Positions 34,910 through 44,388 are shown, counted from the first letter of the stretch. The stretch is 64,000 nt of DNA from Phaeodactylibacter luteus (GCF_007993045.1 NZ_VOOR01000010.1:62001-126000); one strand, 5' to 3'. Made by a program: numbers and translations. The notes: a model not told the origin generated them from the letters alone.

Positions 34910-35406
34910 TAGGGCCGCTGCTCGATAAGTACTTCGAGGGGCTAACTGACCTTGAAGAGGAAAACCGCCTGCGCCAGGCGGCACTCCACGGCCCTTGGCC
35001 CGAGCAGCTGCAAGCTTACCGCCCCTTGTTCCGCTATCTGGGCGAACAACAACAGGCCGAACCGGCACTCTCCAGTGATTTTGACGAGCAGCTGCTGGCC
35101 AAGCTCGGCCGCCATGCAGCAGCAGCCAAAACCCGGCAGCTGCCCTACCGCTCTTGGGCATTGCGGGCTGCTGCAGCTTTCGCCCTTGCCCTGGGCGCCT
35201 TCTGGCTTTATCAGCCTGCTGCCCCCGCTCAAGAAGTCGCGGTGGTAGATTGGTCAAAGTACGAAGTAAAAACACCTGAAGAAGCCTTCCGGGTAACCCG
35301 TTCTGCCCTGCGCACCGTCTCTTCCAAGCTCAATGAAGGCACCTCTGTGGCAGCTCAAGGCTTTGACGAGAACCTGGGGCAGATCAAAAAATTCATGCGG
35401 TATTAA
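34894..35406 (+). CDS. Putative anti-sigma factor, single membrane helix
   Basis: 170 residues. The cytoplasmic N-terminal part (about 1-85) is acidic and helical and contains LLDKYFEGLTDLEEENRLRQ, as in short anti-sigma domains. One membrane helix follows at about 88-108 (ALRAAAAFALALGAFWLYQP), then a short outer segment of about 60 residues. No zinc-binding HxxxCxxC motif is present. The role is inferred from the 16-nt overlap with the sigma gene and the one-helix layout. Confidence 0.75.
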   Translation: MDHQMIGPLLDKYFEGLTDLEEENRLRQAALHGPWPEQLQAYRPLFRYLGEQQQAEPALSSDFDEQLLAKLGRHAAAAKTRQLPYRSWALRAAAAFALALGAFWLYQPAAPAQEVAVVDWSKYEVKTPEEAFRVTRSALRTVSSKLNEGTSVAAQGFDENLGQIKKFMRY

Positions 35407-35467
35407 TTCACCCCATTCATAGGCCTGCGGGCCGCTCCATCCGATTGTTTATCACAAAACCTTCAAC

Positions 35468-36019
35468 ATGAAATCTTCAAAGTGGATATTGACTGCCTTG
35501 ATGCTGGGCTTCTTCGGCATCCTTTCTGCACAAGCACAATCAACGACTAGTGCCATTGACAAATACTTCCAGCAGTACCTCGAAGACGAGCGGTTCACCG
35601 TGGTCTACGTCAGCTCCAAGCTCATGAGCATGTTCGGAAAGCTCGATATAGAATCTATGGAAATGGACGATGCCGAGACCAAGGCCATCATGGAGCTCGC
35701 CAGCGACCTGAAGGGCATCCGCATTCTCGTTACCGAGGAAACTCCAAACCAATTTTATAAGGAAGCCAAACAAAAAATCGATACCCGAGAGTACGAAATC
35801 CTGATGACTGTCCGTAATAAGGATGAAGAAAACGTGGAATTCCTTGTAAAAGACAATGGGGAAGACCTCATTGAAGAGCTCCTGCTCATGGTGGGCGGTG
35901 GCGAACAATTCGTGCTCATGAGCTTTGTCGGCAATATTGACATGAACAAAATCTCTACCCTTATCAATGAATTTGATGACGATAAGGAAGCCCCCGGCGA
36001 GCAGCAGAACAAGCAATAG
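35468..36019 (+). CDS. DUF4252 protein, first of three
   Basis: 183 residues with a signal peptide (cut near LSAQAQ). The body shows the DUF4252 pattern: FTVVYVSSKLMSMFGKLDIE, LKGIRILVTEETPNQ, YEILMTVRNKDEENVEFLVK and FVLMSFVGNIDMNKISTLI. The family is small, exported and of unknown function; it often accompanies ECF sigma genes in Bacteroidota. An acidic tail ends the protein. Confidence 0.85.
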   Translation: MKSSKWILTALMLGFFGILSAQAQSTTSAIDKYFQQYLEDERFTVVYVSSKLMSMFGKLDIESMEMDDAETKAIMELASDLKGIRILVTEETPNQFYKEAKQKIDTREYEILMTVRNKDEENVEFLVKDNGEDLIEELLLMVGGGEQFVLMSFVGNIDMNKISTLINEFDDDKEAPGEQQNKQ

Positions 36020-36025
36020 CCTCTA

Positions 36026-36188
36026 GTGCCTTAAGGCATAAATCTCTGATACTTAAGTTGAAGTTATTTTCCGGCTAATCAAGGCGAAGGTTCGCGACTT
36101 TAGCCCGAGCTAAAGGAGCGGTTCTTTAACGAAGAGTAGGCGGAAAAGAACGAAACTTGGGGTGGCAAGGATCTATGGCTTGAGGCAC
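36026..36188. mobile_element. MITE-like element, type B, copy B1 (163 nt)
   Basis: Ends GTGCCTTAAGGCATAAATC and GATCTATGGCTTGAGGCAC are inverted repeats, flanked on both sides by TA (36024-36025 and 36189-36190). Internal stem TTTTCCGGCTA/TAGGCGGAAAA encloses ATCAAGGCG, a CTTTAGC-CCGA-GCTAAAG hairpin and AACGAAGAG. It lies inside the sigma/DUF4252 cluster. Copies at 40983 and 54040 have the same length. Confidence 0.85.
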
Positions 36189-36300
36189 TAGCCCGATCAC
36201 CCGACTGTTTGCAGCCGGCACAGGGCCCGGGCTTTGCTTGGGAATACCTAAAACGCTGCCCCCTGTGCCGGCCATTATCCACATCACCCACTCGATCAGT

Positions 36301-36867
36301 ATGCTTATGAAACCCACACTCCTGTTCTGTTCTGCCCTGTTGCTGCTCGCTTCCTGCAGCTCCCCAAAAACAACTGCCCAATTTTACCAGGCCCACAAAA
36401 AAAGGCCGGGGGTGACCAACTTCCAACTGCCGGGGTGGGCCGTATGGCTCACCGGAGGGATCGTCTACAACTCCACCAAGAACGAGGAGACCAAAGCGGC
36501 CCTCCGCATCGCACGAAAAGTCGGCAAGCTGCGGCTGATGGCTTCCGAAGGCGCCCGCCCCATCCCTACCGAACAGATCAATCAATTCATGGGCAACATC
36601 AAGCAGAACGGGTACGAAGACCTCCTGCAAGTCAAAGACGGGAGCAGCACCGTCAACATCCTGGCCCGGGACCGCCGGAACAAAATCAGGAACCTGCTGC
36701 TCTTGGTCAGCGATGAAGATGGCTTTGTTTTCATCGACCTCAAAAGCCGCATCAAATATGATGAGATCAGCGACCTGATCAACTTCTTTCTCAACAGGGA
36801 CAAAGCGGAAGAGCAGGAAGAAACACCTGCCGACGAGCCTCCTGCCGATAACCGCCCCAGGGCCTGA
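36301..36867 (+). CDS. DUF4252 lipoprotein, second of three
   Basis: 188 residues from MLMKPTLLF (Met3 at 36307 also possible); the frame from 36238 has no signal in its extra part. Lipobox LLLASC. The conserved DUF4252 order is retained: VGKLRLMASEGARPI, YEDLLQVKDGSSTVNILA, LLLLVSDEDGFVFIDLKSRI and ISDLINFFL, though sequence identity to the first paralogue is low. Ends in a Pro/Glu-rich tail. MITE B1 separates it from the first DUF4252 gene. Confidence 0.83.
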   Translation: MLMKPTLLFCSALLLLASCSSPKTTAQFYQAHKKRPGVTNFQLPGWAVWLTGGIVYNSTKNEETKAALRIARKVGKLRLMASEGARPIPTEQINQFMGNIKQNGYEDLLQVKDGSSTVNILARDRRNKIRNLLLLVSDEDGFVFIDLKSRIKYDEISDLINFFLNRDKAEEQEETPADEPPADNRPRA

Positions 36868-36878
36868 GCCCTGCCCAC

Positions 36879-36926
36879 CGGCAGCTGAAATGCAATTGGG
36901 CCGGTATTTCAGCTGCCGCCTTTTTT
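36879..36926 (+). terminator. Terminator inside the DUF4252 cluster
   Basis: CGGCAGCTGAAAT / ATTTCAGCTGCCG followed by CC and TTTTTT, 12 nt after the second DUF4252 stop. It should separate or attenuate expression of the third gene. Confidence 0.85.
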
Positions 36927-36957
36927 CGCTCCCGGCCCTCCTAAACCTTTTATTGCC

Positions 36958-37482
36958 ATGCGAACCCTCATTTGGATCGCTGCCTTGTGCAGCACAGCCA
37001 CTTTCCTGCCTGCTCAAGAGCAGTTCATCTCTGAATTTTACGAGCGCTACAACCAATTGGACGAAGCCACTGAAGTGGACGTGCAAGGGTGGCTCCTCAA
37101 GCTTGTTGCCGAAAAGGCAGAAAACGAGAACACTCGGAAGGTGGTTCAAAAAATCACTCACCTCCGCGTACTGGCCATGAGCGAAGGCAACCTTGTGCCT
37201 GCCGCTGAATACCGGCAGCTCGTCAGAGACCTGAAACGGACTTCTTTTGAGGAGCTCTTCAGTGCCCGGGACGAAGGGGATGACATCAGCTTCTTTATCC
37301 GGGAAGACCAAAAGCGCATTACGCACGTTATGCTCCTACTCCACGGAAAAGACAATTTCGTCATGCTCAGCTTGGAAGGCAGCCTCGATTTTTCCGACCT
37401 CAATGACCTCGATCTGGATATTGAGGGGATGGAGCATTTCCGAAAATTGCCGGAAAGCAAAAACAGTACGCCTAGAGCTTAA
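36958..37482 (+). CDS. DUF4252 protein, third of three
   Basis: 174 residues with a signal peptide (cut near FLPAQEQ). Same order as the other two: VDVQGWLLKLVAEK, ITHLRVLAMSEGN, FEELFSARDEGDDISFFIRE, HVMLLLHGKDNFVMLSLEGSLDFSDL. Polar tail. Three diverged copies in a row point to old tandem duplication. Confidence 0.83.
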   Translation: MRTLIWIAALCSTATFLPAQEQFISEFYERYNQLDEATEVDVQGWLLKLVAEKAENENTRKVVQKITHLRVLAMSEGNLVPAAEYRQLVRDLKRTSFEELFSARDEGDDISFFIREDQKRITHVMLLLHGKDNFVMLSLEGSLDFSDLNDLDLDIEGMEHFRKLPESKNSTPRA

Positions 37483-37487
37483 GCCCA

Positions 37488-37532
37488 CCTGCGCCTGCCA
37501 AACCAAAATACAGCTTGGCAGGCGCAGGTTTA
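37488..37532 (+). terminator. Terminator after the third DUF4252 gene
   Basis: 14-bp stem CCTGCGCCTGCCAA / TTGGCAGGCGCAGG with a 13-nt loop, followed by TTTATAA. Confidence 0.75.
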
Positions 37533-37550
37533 TAAAGTATCCAACCACTT

Positions 37551-37755
37551 GGGGCTAAACCCAATTGTCGCAGGCACCTAAGCGTTTCGCGCTTTACAGC
37601 CTAGCATTGGCCTAGCGCTGCGCAGGGGTGGCCGAAGGCCAGACCCGACGCCTGTAGGGCGAGGGGCCGAGCGGACAGCGAGCCCCGTAGCATAGCGGCT
37701 CCTGCCCGCGGGCAGGAGCAGGCCCCTTCAAAAAACGACACTCTGGTTTGCGCCC
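37551..37755 (-). repeat. Repeat family A, copy A6 (reverse, long variant)
   Basis: Degenerate tail module (AACCCAATTGTCGCAGGC), core GGCCTAGCGCTGCGCAGG with the long insert, and leader CGACACTCTGGTTTGCGCCC. Confidence 0.85.
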
Positions 37756-37854
37756 AACCGCCGCCCGGTAAAAGCCCCGGGCAGCACAGCAATAATCAGT
37801 TGGGGGAGCACACCCCGGGTACCGCCAATTTTCTTACTTTTAAAAGAAAAAACT

Positions 37855-40728
37855 ATGCGGTTACTTACCTGGCTCTTGCTGCTCCCACTGAGCACCCTGT
37901 TTGCACAAACGCCACCGGCTGCCACCAAGGCCCAAGACCGGCTGGGCAGTTTTGCACAGCGCCAAGCACTAGCTTCAGCTTCTTTTGTGAATGCCATCCC
38001 TTTCCGGAATGCCGGCCCCACCGTGATGAGCGGGAGGGTATCGGACATTGATGTCTGGGAAGAAGACCCTACTCACTTTTTTGTCGGCTATGCCTCAGGA
38101 GGCGTTTGGAAAACGGAAAACAATGGCCTGTCCTTTACTCCTATATTCGATCAGGAGGCCGTAATGACAGTAGGCGACATTGCCGTGCACTGGCCCACAC
38201 AGACCATCTGGGTAGGAACAGGCGAAGTCAATTCCAGCCGTTCCTCCTACGCCGGTGCCGGGGTTTACAAAAGCACGGACGGGGGCCAAACCTGGAGCCA
38301 TGCCGGCCTGCCTGAAACGCACCACATTGGCCGCATCCTGCTCCACCCCGATGACCCCAACACGGCATGGGCCGCTGCATTGGGGCACCTCTACTCTTCC
38401 AACCCTGAGCGGGGGGTATACAAAACCACCGACGGGGGCAAGAGCTGGCGAAAAACACTCTACGCCTCCCCCGAGGCCGGAGCAGTAGATCTGCTCATGG
38501 ATCCCCTCGATGCCAATACCCTTTATGCCGCCACCTGGCACCGCGAGCGAAGGGCTTGGGACTTCATCGAATCTGGCGCTGCCTCTGCCATTTATAAAAG
38601 CACGGACGGGGGCGAGACCTGGAACCGCCTGACAAATGAAGGGAGCGGCTTCCCTGCCGGGGAAGGCACTGGCCGCATTGGCCTGGACGCAGTCGCCAAA
38701 GATGGGAAAACCATCCTCTTTGCTGCTTTGGACAACTACAACCGCCGCCCGAAGGAGGAGCCCGATGCAGACCAACTGGAAAAAGAGGTGCTGCGCACGA
38801 TGTCGGCAGAAGACTTCGCCCAACTGCCCCTCTACCAAATCGAAGACTACCTGCGCAGCAATGGCTTCCCACGGAAGTACGATGCCAAATCGGTGCTTGA
38901 ACAAGTCAAAAGTGGCAAAATCACACCAGAAGCCCTCGTCACTTATACCGAAGACGCCAATAGCCTCCTGTTCGACACCCCTGTGGTCGGGCTGGAAGTA
39001 TACCGCTCTGACGACGGGGGAAGAAGTTGGTCCAAAACCCACGATGGCTACCTCGATGCCGTTTACAATTCCTACGGCTATTACTTTGGCCAGGTCCGGG
39101 CTGCGCCCGGCAACCCGGAAAAGCTTTTCGTCATGGGCGTGCCCGTCCTGAAGTCAGAAGATGGCGGCAAGACCTGGGAAAATATCATGCAGGACAACGT
39201 ACATGCAGACCACCATGCCCTTTGGATCAACCCCAAACGCGACGGGCACCTTATACTTGGCAATGACGGGGGCATCAACATCAGCTATGACGATGGCAGC
39301 CACTGGGCCAAGTGCAACAGCCCTGCCCTGGGGCAGTTTTACGCTGTTGCAGTAGATATGGAGAAGCCCTACCGCATTTATGGGGGCTTGCAGGATAATG
39401 GCGTATGGATGGGCCCCTCCGATTACGAGCACAGCGATGGGTGGCACCAAAGCGGCCAATATCCCTATAAGAGCATTATGGGGGGCGATGGCATGCAGGT
39501 TGCCGTAGATACCCGCTCCAATGATATTGTGTACACCGGCTACCAGTTCGGCAACTACTTCCGCATCAATACCCAAACTGGAAAGCGGTCCTACATCACC
39601 CCAAAGCCAGAGCTGGGCGAACGCCCCTACCGCTGGAACTGGCAGACGCCTGTGCACCTTTCTTCACACAATCAGGACATCCTCTATATGGGCGCCAATA
39701 AAGTGCTGCGCTCTATGGACCAAGGCGATAACTTCGAAGAAATTTCTGGCGACCTTACCAAAGGGGGCCGCAAAGGGGATGTGCCCTACGGCACGCTCAG
39801 TACCCTGCACGAGTCCCCACTGAAATTTGGGCTGCTCTATGCTGGCTCGGACGACGGGCTCGTGCACGTCAGCAAGGACGGGGGCTATTCCTGGGCGAAT
39901 ATCTCAGAAGGGCTGCCACAAAACCTTTGGGCGACGCGCGTACAGGCCTCCGCACATGAAACCTCCAGGGTCTATCTCTCGCTGAACGGCTACCGCTGGG
40001 ACGACTTCACGCCTTACCTCTATGTCTCGGAAGACTATGGCACGACTTGGGCACCTATCGGGCAGGGCCTGCCCCTCGAGCCCGTCAATGTCATCAAAGA
40101 AGACCCTGTCAACCCCAACTTGTTGTACGTTGGCACCGACCACGGGCTGTACGTCTCTCTCGACCGCGGCCAGAATTTCATGCTCCTCAACAACGGCATT
40201 CCTGCAGTAGCTGTACACGATGTGGTAGCCCACCCGCGCGACCACGACCTGATCGTGGGCACGCACGGCAGGTCCATCTACATCGGCAGCGTCAAGGAGC
40301 TGCAACAGCTGACGCCCGAACTGATGGAGAAGCCTTTGCACGCCTTCAGCCCCGAAAAAATCCGTTACCGCTCTTCTTGGGGCAGCACCTCAATTTGGGA
40401 ACGGCCTGCACCGGAAGTGCACTTCCCTATCTACTGCAGCACCAACGGCACAGCAACCATCGCCATCTCGGCTGGCGAGGGGCTTGAGCTATCCAGGTTT
40501 GAGGTAGCTGTCGATAAAGGATTGAACTACCTTCCGTATGATTTAAAAATCAGTGAGAAAATTCTGGATGAGTACAATACTTTCCTAAATAAGGACATTA
40601 ACAAAGAGGAAAAGCCCATCAAGGTAGCACTTGCTGACGACGGCGCTGCCTATCTTTACAAAGGCGATTATACCGTTACCATTGCTATAAGCGGAGAAAC
40701 CGCTGAGGCCCGGCTCAGCGTAGAATAA
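37855..40728 (+). CDS. Exported BNR/sortilin-like beta-propeller protein
   Basis: 957 residues with a signal peptide (MRLLTWLLLLPLSTLFAQ). At least seven Asp-box repeats are visible: STDGGQTW, TTDGGKSW, STDGGETW, SDDGGRSW, SEDGGKTW, SKDGGYSW and SEDYGTTW, which define the VPS10/sortilin-type or sialidase-like propeller. NAIPFRNAGPTVMSGRVSDI at the N-terminus is typical of the large Bacteroidota 'glycosyl hydrolase/WD40-like' group, most of which have no proven enzyme activity. The last about 80 residues (EVAVDKGLNYLPYDLKISEK) are a separate beta domain in noticeably more AT-rich DNA. Likely periplasmic or surface located. Confidence 0.87.
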   Translation: MRLLTWLLLLPLSTLFAQTPPAATKAQDRLGSFAQRQALASASFVNAIPFRNAGPTVMSGRVSDIDVWEEDPTHFFVGYASGGVWKTENNGLSFTPIFDQEAVMTVGDIAVHWPTQTIWVGTGEVNSSRSSYAGAGVYKSTDGGQTWSHAGLPETHHIGRILLHPDDPNTAWAAALGHLYSSNPERGVYKTTDGGKSWRKTLYASPEAGAVDLLMDPLDANTLYAATWHRERRAWDFIESGAASAIYKSTDGGETWNRLTNEGSGFPAGEGTGRIGLDAVAKDGKTILFAALDNYNRRPKEEPDADQLEKEVLRTMSAEDFAQLPLYQIEDYLRSNGFPRKYDAKSVLEQVKSGKITPEALVTYTEDANSLLFDTPVVGLEVYRSDDGGRSWSKTHDGYLDAVYNSYGYYFGQVRAAPGNPEKLFVMGVPVLKSEDGGKTWENIMQDNVHADHHALWINPKRDGHLILGNDGGINISYDDGSHWAKCNSPALGQFYAVAVDMEKPYRIYGGLQDNGVWMGPSDYEHSDGWHQSGQYPYKSIMGGDGMQVAVDTRSNDIVYTGYQFGNYFRINTQTGKRSYITPKPELGERPYRWNWQTPVHLSSHNQDILYMGANKVLRSMDQGDNFEEISGDLTKGGRKGDVPYGTLSTLHESPLKFGLLYAGSDDGLVHVSKDGGYSWANISEGLPQNLWATRVQASAHETSRVYLSLNGYRWDDFTPYLYVSEDYGTTWAPIGQGLPLEPVNVIKEDPVNPNLLYVGTDHGLYVSLDRGQNFMLLNNGIPAVAVHDVVAHPRDHDLIVGTHGRSIYIGSVKELQQLTPELMEKPLHAFSPEKIRYRSSWGSTSIWERPAPEVHFPIYCSTNGTATIAISAGEGLELSRFEVAVDKGLNYLPYDLKISEKILDEYNTFLNKDINKEEKPIKVALADDGAAYLYKGDYTVTIAISGETAEARLSVE

Positions 40729-40748
40729 GCCAGCCTTGCACAAACACG

Positions 40749-40783
40749 GCGCCCCGTCAGTTGCAGAACTGCCGGGGCGCTTG
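40749..40783 (+). terminator. Hairpin after the BNR gene
   Basis: GCGCCCCGTCAGTT / AACTGCCGGGGCGC with one mismatch and a 4-nt loop, 20 nt past the stop; only a weak U-run (TTGT). Confidence 0.6.
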
Positions 40784-40828
40784 TGCATAGCCAAACCGAA
40801 TACATACCTCAAAGTGGGCATCATCTTG

Positions 40829-41191
40829 GAGCGCAAACCCGATTGCCATTTTTGGGGCCTGCCCCTGCCAGCCGGCAGGTGCCGCTATGCTCCGGGGCTC
40901 GCTGTCCGCTCGGCCCCTCGCCCTACAGGCGTCGGGTCTGGCCTTCGCCCCCCCTGCGCAGCGCTAGGCCAATGCCAGGCTAGTGCCTTAAGGCATAAAT
41001 CTCTGATACTTAAGTTGAAGTTATTTTCCGGCTAATCCAGGCGAAGGTTCGCGACTTTAGCCCGAGCTAAAGGAGCGGTTCTTTAACGAAGAGTAGGCGG
41101 AAAATAACGAAACTTGGGGTGGCAAGGATTTATGGCTTGAGGCACTAGAGCCCGAAAAGCATAAACGCAAGCGGCATTTTGGTCTACGCCC
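40829..41191 (+). repeat. Repeat family A, copy A7 (forward, long variant), split by MITE B2
   Basis: Leader GCGCAAACCCGATTGCCA, core with CCGCTATGCTCCGGGGCTCG and the long insert, up to AATGCCAGGCTA (40982). Element B2 follows, then the tail GAGCCCGAAAAGCATAAACG to TTTTGGTCTACGCCC. Confidence 0.85.
40983..41145. mobile_element. MITE-like element, type B, copy B2 (163 nt)
   Basis: Nearly identical to B1 and of the same length, with inverted ends GTGCCTTAAGGC / GGCTTGAGGCAC, flanked by TA at 40981-40982 and 41146-41147. Inserted at the core/tail junction of repeat A7; copy A2 (14640) shows this junction without an insert. Confidence 0.88.
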
Positions 41192-41501
41192 CTCTCCCAT
41201 CGGAGCGCAAAGGGCCAGCCCAGCGCAAGGGCACCTGAGCGGATCGCCCTTCAAAAAAACTTGCAACAACTTAGCCGCAAATTTTGTATTGAGGGCAGGT
41301 CATCTGGCCTGTGCTGTGGCAGCCCTGCTGCCCGCCCAGCCGAAGGGGCTGGAGCCGGTAGCCCGGCCCACTCCGCCCGATGCCCGCTAGCCCTCTGATT
41401 TGGCTACTGCAAAACCCCGATCGCCCATTAAAGCGGAAAAACCATCTAGCGCCCCAGCCCGGCAAAAAGCAGGGCTACTTCAGGCACAGACTACTAGGAG
41501 C

Positions 41502-42986
41502 ATGAACACCAGCAGCCACCAAGCAATCAACATCGTCTGGTTCAAGCGCGACCTGCGCCTACATGCCAACCCTGTGCTCCAAAGTGCAGCAACGGATGGG
41601 CGCCCTACCCTGCTGCTTTACATCTTTGAGCCCTCCCTAGTACAGCACCCGGCTTATAGCGATCGGCACTGGCGCTTTGTATGGGAATCGCTGGAAGACC
41701 TGTCTGCCCGCCTTGCCGTGCCGGTCTGCGTAGCTTACGCTGAAGCCCAGACTGTCTTTGCTCGCCTGCAGGCACACTTCCAGATCAGGAAAGTCTGGTC
41801 GCACGAAGAAGTCGGGCTCAACCTTACCTTCCAGCGCGACCTTTACCTGAAAAAGTGGTTCAAAGGGCAAGGTATAGACTGGGAAGAAGCTACCTTCTCG
41901 GGGGTTGCCCGCGGCAGGCCCAACCGCGACGGCTGGCTAGATCAATGGTACCAGAAAATGAGTGCCCCTTTGCCGGCATACGCTACCGATGCGCTCCCCC
42001 TCTTCGAGCCAGGGCAAGAGGTAAGGGCTGCGCTCCTGCAAACGCCCTTGCCAGCAAGCTGGCAAAGGCCAAGCCCAGACATGCAGCCCGGTGGGGAACG
42101 GATGGCCTGGAAATACCTGCGCAGCTTCCTGCCCGGCGGCCGGATACAAGGTTATTCCCGCCTGATCTCTAAGCCGCAGGCCAGCCGGAGGAGCTGCAGC
42201 CGGATCTCGCCCTACCTGGCATGGGGCAACATCAGCTTGCAGCAGGCTTATCAATATACCCTACAGCAAAAGGCAGCAGCCCGAGACAAAAGGGACCTCA
42301 ACAATTTCCTTTCCAGGCTGAGGTGGCGCGACCATTTTATACAAAAATTTGAAAGCGAATGCCGGATCGAATTCGAAAACTTCAACCCGGCCTATGACCA
42401 TCTGCGCACGAAGGTAGACGGACGCCTCGTCAAAGCTTGGCAGGACGGGCAGACCGGCATCCCACTAGCCGATGCAGCTATGCGCTGTGTGAATGCCACC
42501 GGGTACATCAATTTCCGGATGCGGGCCATGCTGGTTTCCCTGCTCACGCATACCTTCTGGCAGCCTTGGCAAGCCGGCGTTCACCACCTCGCCCGGCAAT
42601 TCCTTGACTTTGAGCCGGGCATTCATTACCCACAATTCCAAATGCAGGCTAGTGTCACGGGCATACATACGGTAAGGGTTTACAACCCCGTCTTCAACTC
42701 CCGCAAACACGACCCCCACGGGGATTTCATCCGCCAATGGGTGCCCGAGCTGAAAGCGCTGCCCGACCACCACATACATGCGCCTTGGGAGATCCCGCCG
42801 CTAGAGCGGCAGTTCCTCGGCTTCGAGCTCGGTGTGGACTACCCCTATCCCATAGTTGACCTCAAAAAGCAGATGAGAGCGGCTACGGATACGCTCTGGG
42901 CTGTACGCAAAAGCCAGGAAGCCAAAGCAGAAGGGCAGAAGATCATGAGCCGGCATGTCAACCCGGGGGAAAGGCGGGAAAGATAG
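41502..42986 (+). CDS. Deoxyribodipyrimidine photolyase / cryptochrome family
   Basis: 494 residues from [20 protein letters not shown]; an AGGAG lies 6 nt before this ATG, rare in this window. The N-terminal alpha/beta antenna domain covers about 1-165 and the FAD-binding helical domain about 200-480: [75 protein letters not shown] and [15 protein letters not shown]. The FAD-domain pattern fits the bacterial photolyase/cryptochrome group rather than classical PhrB; whether it repairs DNA or only senses light cannot be told. Confidence 0.87.
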   Translation: MNTSSHQAINIVWFKRDLRLHANPVLQSAATDGRPTLLLYIFEPSLVQHPAYSDRHWRFVWESLEDLSARLAVPVCVAYAEAQTVFARLQAHFQIRKVWSHEEVGLNLTFQRDLYLKKWFKGQGIDWEEATFSGVARGRPNRDGWLDQWYQKMSAPLPAYATDALPLFEPGQEVRAALLQTPLPASWQRPSPDMQPGGERMAWKYLRSFLPGGRIQGYSRLISKPQASRRSCSRISPYLAWGNISLQQAYQYTLQQKAAARDKRDLNNFLSRLRWRDHFIQKFESECRIEFENFNPAYDHLRTKVDGRLVKAWQDGQTGIPLADAAMRCVNATGYINFRMRAMLVSLLTHTFWQPWQAGVHHLARQFLDFEPGIHYPQFQMQASVTGIHTVRVYNPVFNSRKHDPHGDFIRQWVPELKALPDHHIHAPWEIPPLERQFLGFELGVDYPYPIVDLKKQMRAATDTLWAVRKSQEAKAEGQKIMSRHVNPGERRER

Positions 42987-43009
42987 CGCTAATTTGAACT
43001 GGGCAAGCC

Positions 43010-43699
43010 CTATAAGCTCACCCCTTCATCGTCGATAAGGCGGCCATTGATACAGCGCACGATGCGGGCCGGGAAATGCTCCAGGATGCGGTAATCATGG
43101 GTTGCAAAGAGCACGGCTGTATCCTGTTCATCGGCCAGGCGGCGCAGCAGCAGCAGAATATCATCTGAAGTTTCCGGATCGAGGTTGCCTGTGGGCTCGT
43201 CAGCGATGATGATCTCCGGCCGGTTGAGCAAGGCCCGGGCAATGACCACACGCTGCTGTTCCCCTCCAGAAAGCTGATGCGGCCGCTTGCCAGCAGAGCC
43301 GCTGAGCCCGACCTCGCTGAGCACCTCGGCCATCCGCTCCTGCATTTCTTGCTCTTTTTTCCAATCTGTAGCTTCGAGCACGAAACGGAGGTTGCCCTCT
43401 ACCGTGCGGTCAGAGAGGAGGTTGAAATCCTGAAAGACAACGCCCAGCCTCCGGCGCAGCCCAGGTATGGTTCTCCGGTTGAGCGCCTGCAGCTCAAAGC
43501 CCGCCACTTGCCCTTGCCCGCCGGCTGGGGGCAAAGCCCCATAGAGGGTTTTGAGCAAGCTGGACTTTCCGCTGCCAGTTTTGCCGATCAGGTACACAAA
43601 CTCCCCTTTGGTAATATTCAGGTTGACTTCCGAAAGGACCCGTTGGCCGGCCTGCTCAATGTTAATCCCTTGCAAATGGACGATAGTGCGGTCATTCAT
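43010..43699 (-). CDS. ftsE: FtsE-like ABC transporter ATP-binding protein
   Basis: 229 residues from MNDRTIVHLQGINIEQAG (a Met 7 codons earlier, at 43720, is also possible). Walker A GKTGSGKSS, Q-loop VVFQDFNLL, signature LSGGEQQR, Walker B IIIADEPTGNLDP and switch His in FATHDYRI are intact. Length and the EFVYLIGKTGSGKSSLLK segment match FtsE, which with FtsX controls peptidoglycan hydrolases at division. ftsX is not adjacent, so a LolD/MacB-like role is the alternative. Confidence 0.83.
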   Translation of the reverse strand: MNDRTIVHLQGINIEQAGQRVLSEVNLNITKGEFVYLIGKTGSGKSSLLKTLYGALPPAGGQGQVAGFELQALNRRTIPGLRRRLGVVFQDFNLLSDRTVEGNLRFVLEATDWKKEQEMQERMAEVLSEVGLSGSAGKRPHQLSGGEQQRVVIARALLNRPEIIIADEPTGNLDPETSDDILLLLRRLADEQDTAVLFATHDYRILEHFPARIVRCINGRLIDDEGVSL

Positions 43700-43960
43700 A
43701 TCTCGATAAGCTGTTGGCAACCGCCCAAAGATAGGGAAGCTCGGGGAGCTTTCAGCAGTAATCCCCAGGGTTTAGCCAGCCGCTGGTTTATGACGAAAAT
43801 CAGCGGTACCTTGGCTATAATGGTTTACCTTTGCGGCACCTTGCAGCGGCGCGGGCCAAAATGACAGCTTTTTGACCCGCGCCCGCAAAGGCTTTGGAAC
43901 AAAGGTTTTCTAAATTTGTATTCAGGTTAGAGCGCTTATCTCGAAGAAAACATCACTGTC

Positions 43961-44356
43961 ATGAAGAAAATATATATCGTTGCCATTATCATGGTCGCTG
44001 TTTCTATTGGGCTGCTGACCACCGCAGCTGAAGACATGAGCACCTACGCTACTTTCGCAGATGCAGCCAGCTCGGGCGAACGGGTGAAAATTGCCGGGCA
44101 GCTGTCCAAGGACAAAGAGATGTACTACAACCCGGAAGAAGACCCCAATTACTTCAGCTTTTACATCAAGGATGCGGTAGGGGAAGAGCAAAAAGTCGTG
44201 CTGCTTTCTGAAAAACCTCAGGACTTTGAGCTATCAGAGCAGATTGTCCTTACCGGGCAGATGAAAGGCGAGGAGTTCGTCGCAACGGATATGCTGATGA
44301 AATGCCCCTCGAAATACAAGGACGAAGAAGTTTACATCAAGAGCGAGGCACAATAA
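43961..44356 (+). CDS. ccmE: CcmE-like haem chaperone, CxxxY type
   Basis: 131 residues: an N-terminal membrane anchor (IYIVAIIMVAVSIGLLTTAA) and an OB-fold barrel (VKIAGQLSKDKEMYYNPEED, FSFYIKDAVGEEQKVVLL, EQIVLTGQMKGEEFVATDML). The haem-attachment motif reads KCPSKY, so Cys replaces the His of the classical HxxxY motif, as in the CxxxY CcmE group known from archaea and Desulfovibrio. It hands haem to CcmF, encoded next. Confidence 0.88.
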   Translation: MKKIYIVAIIMVAVSIGLLTTAAEDMSTYATFADAASSGERVKIAGQLSKDKEMYYNPEEDPNYFSFYIKDAVGEEQKVVLLSEKPQDFELSEQIVLTGQMKGEEFVATDMLMKCPSKYKDEEVYIKSEAQ

Positions 44357-44388
44357 GCTACCGTTAGCCTGCTCACCTTACGACCACC

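Larger units (their letters stand above)
37483..37854. other. Non-coding interval with terminator and repeat A6
   Basis: Holds the terminator at 37488-37532 and repeat A6 (37551-37755). TACTTTTA, a near -7 box, lies about 25 nt before the next gene. Confidence 0.5.
40729..41501. other. Non-coding interval with terminator, repeat A7 and MITE B2
   Basis: About 770 bases: hairpin (40749-40783), repeat A7 (40829-41191) split by MITE B2, then about 300 bases before the photolyase with nothing recognisable. Confidence 0.7.

Noticed and set aside
36100-37326. 408-codon minus-strand frame
   Set aside because: It is antisense to two DUF4252 genes with good signal peptides and runs into MITE B1.
38095-39042. 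315-codon minus-strand frame
   Set aside because: Antisense to the BNR protein; arises from its repeated Asp-box codons.
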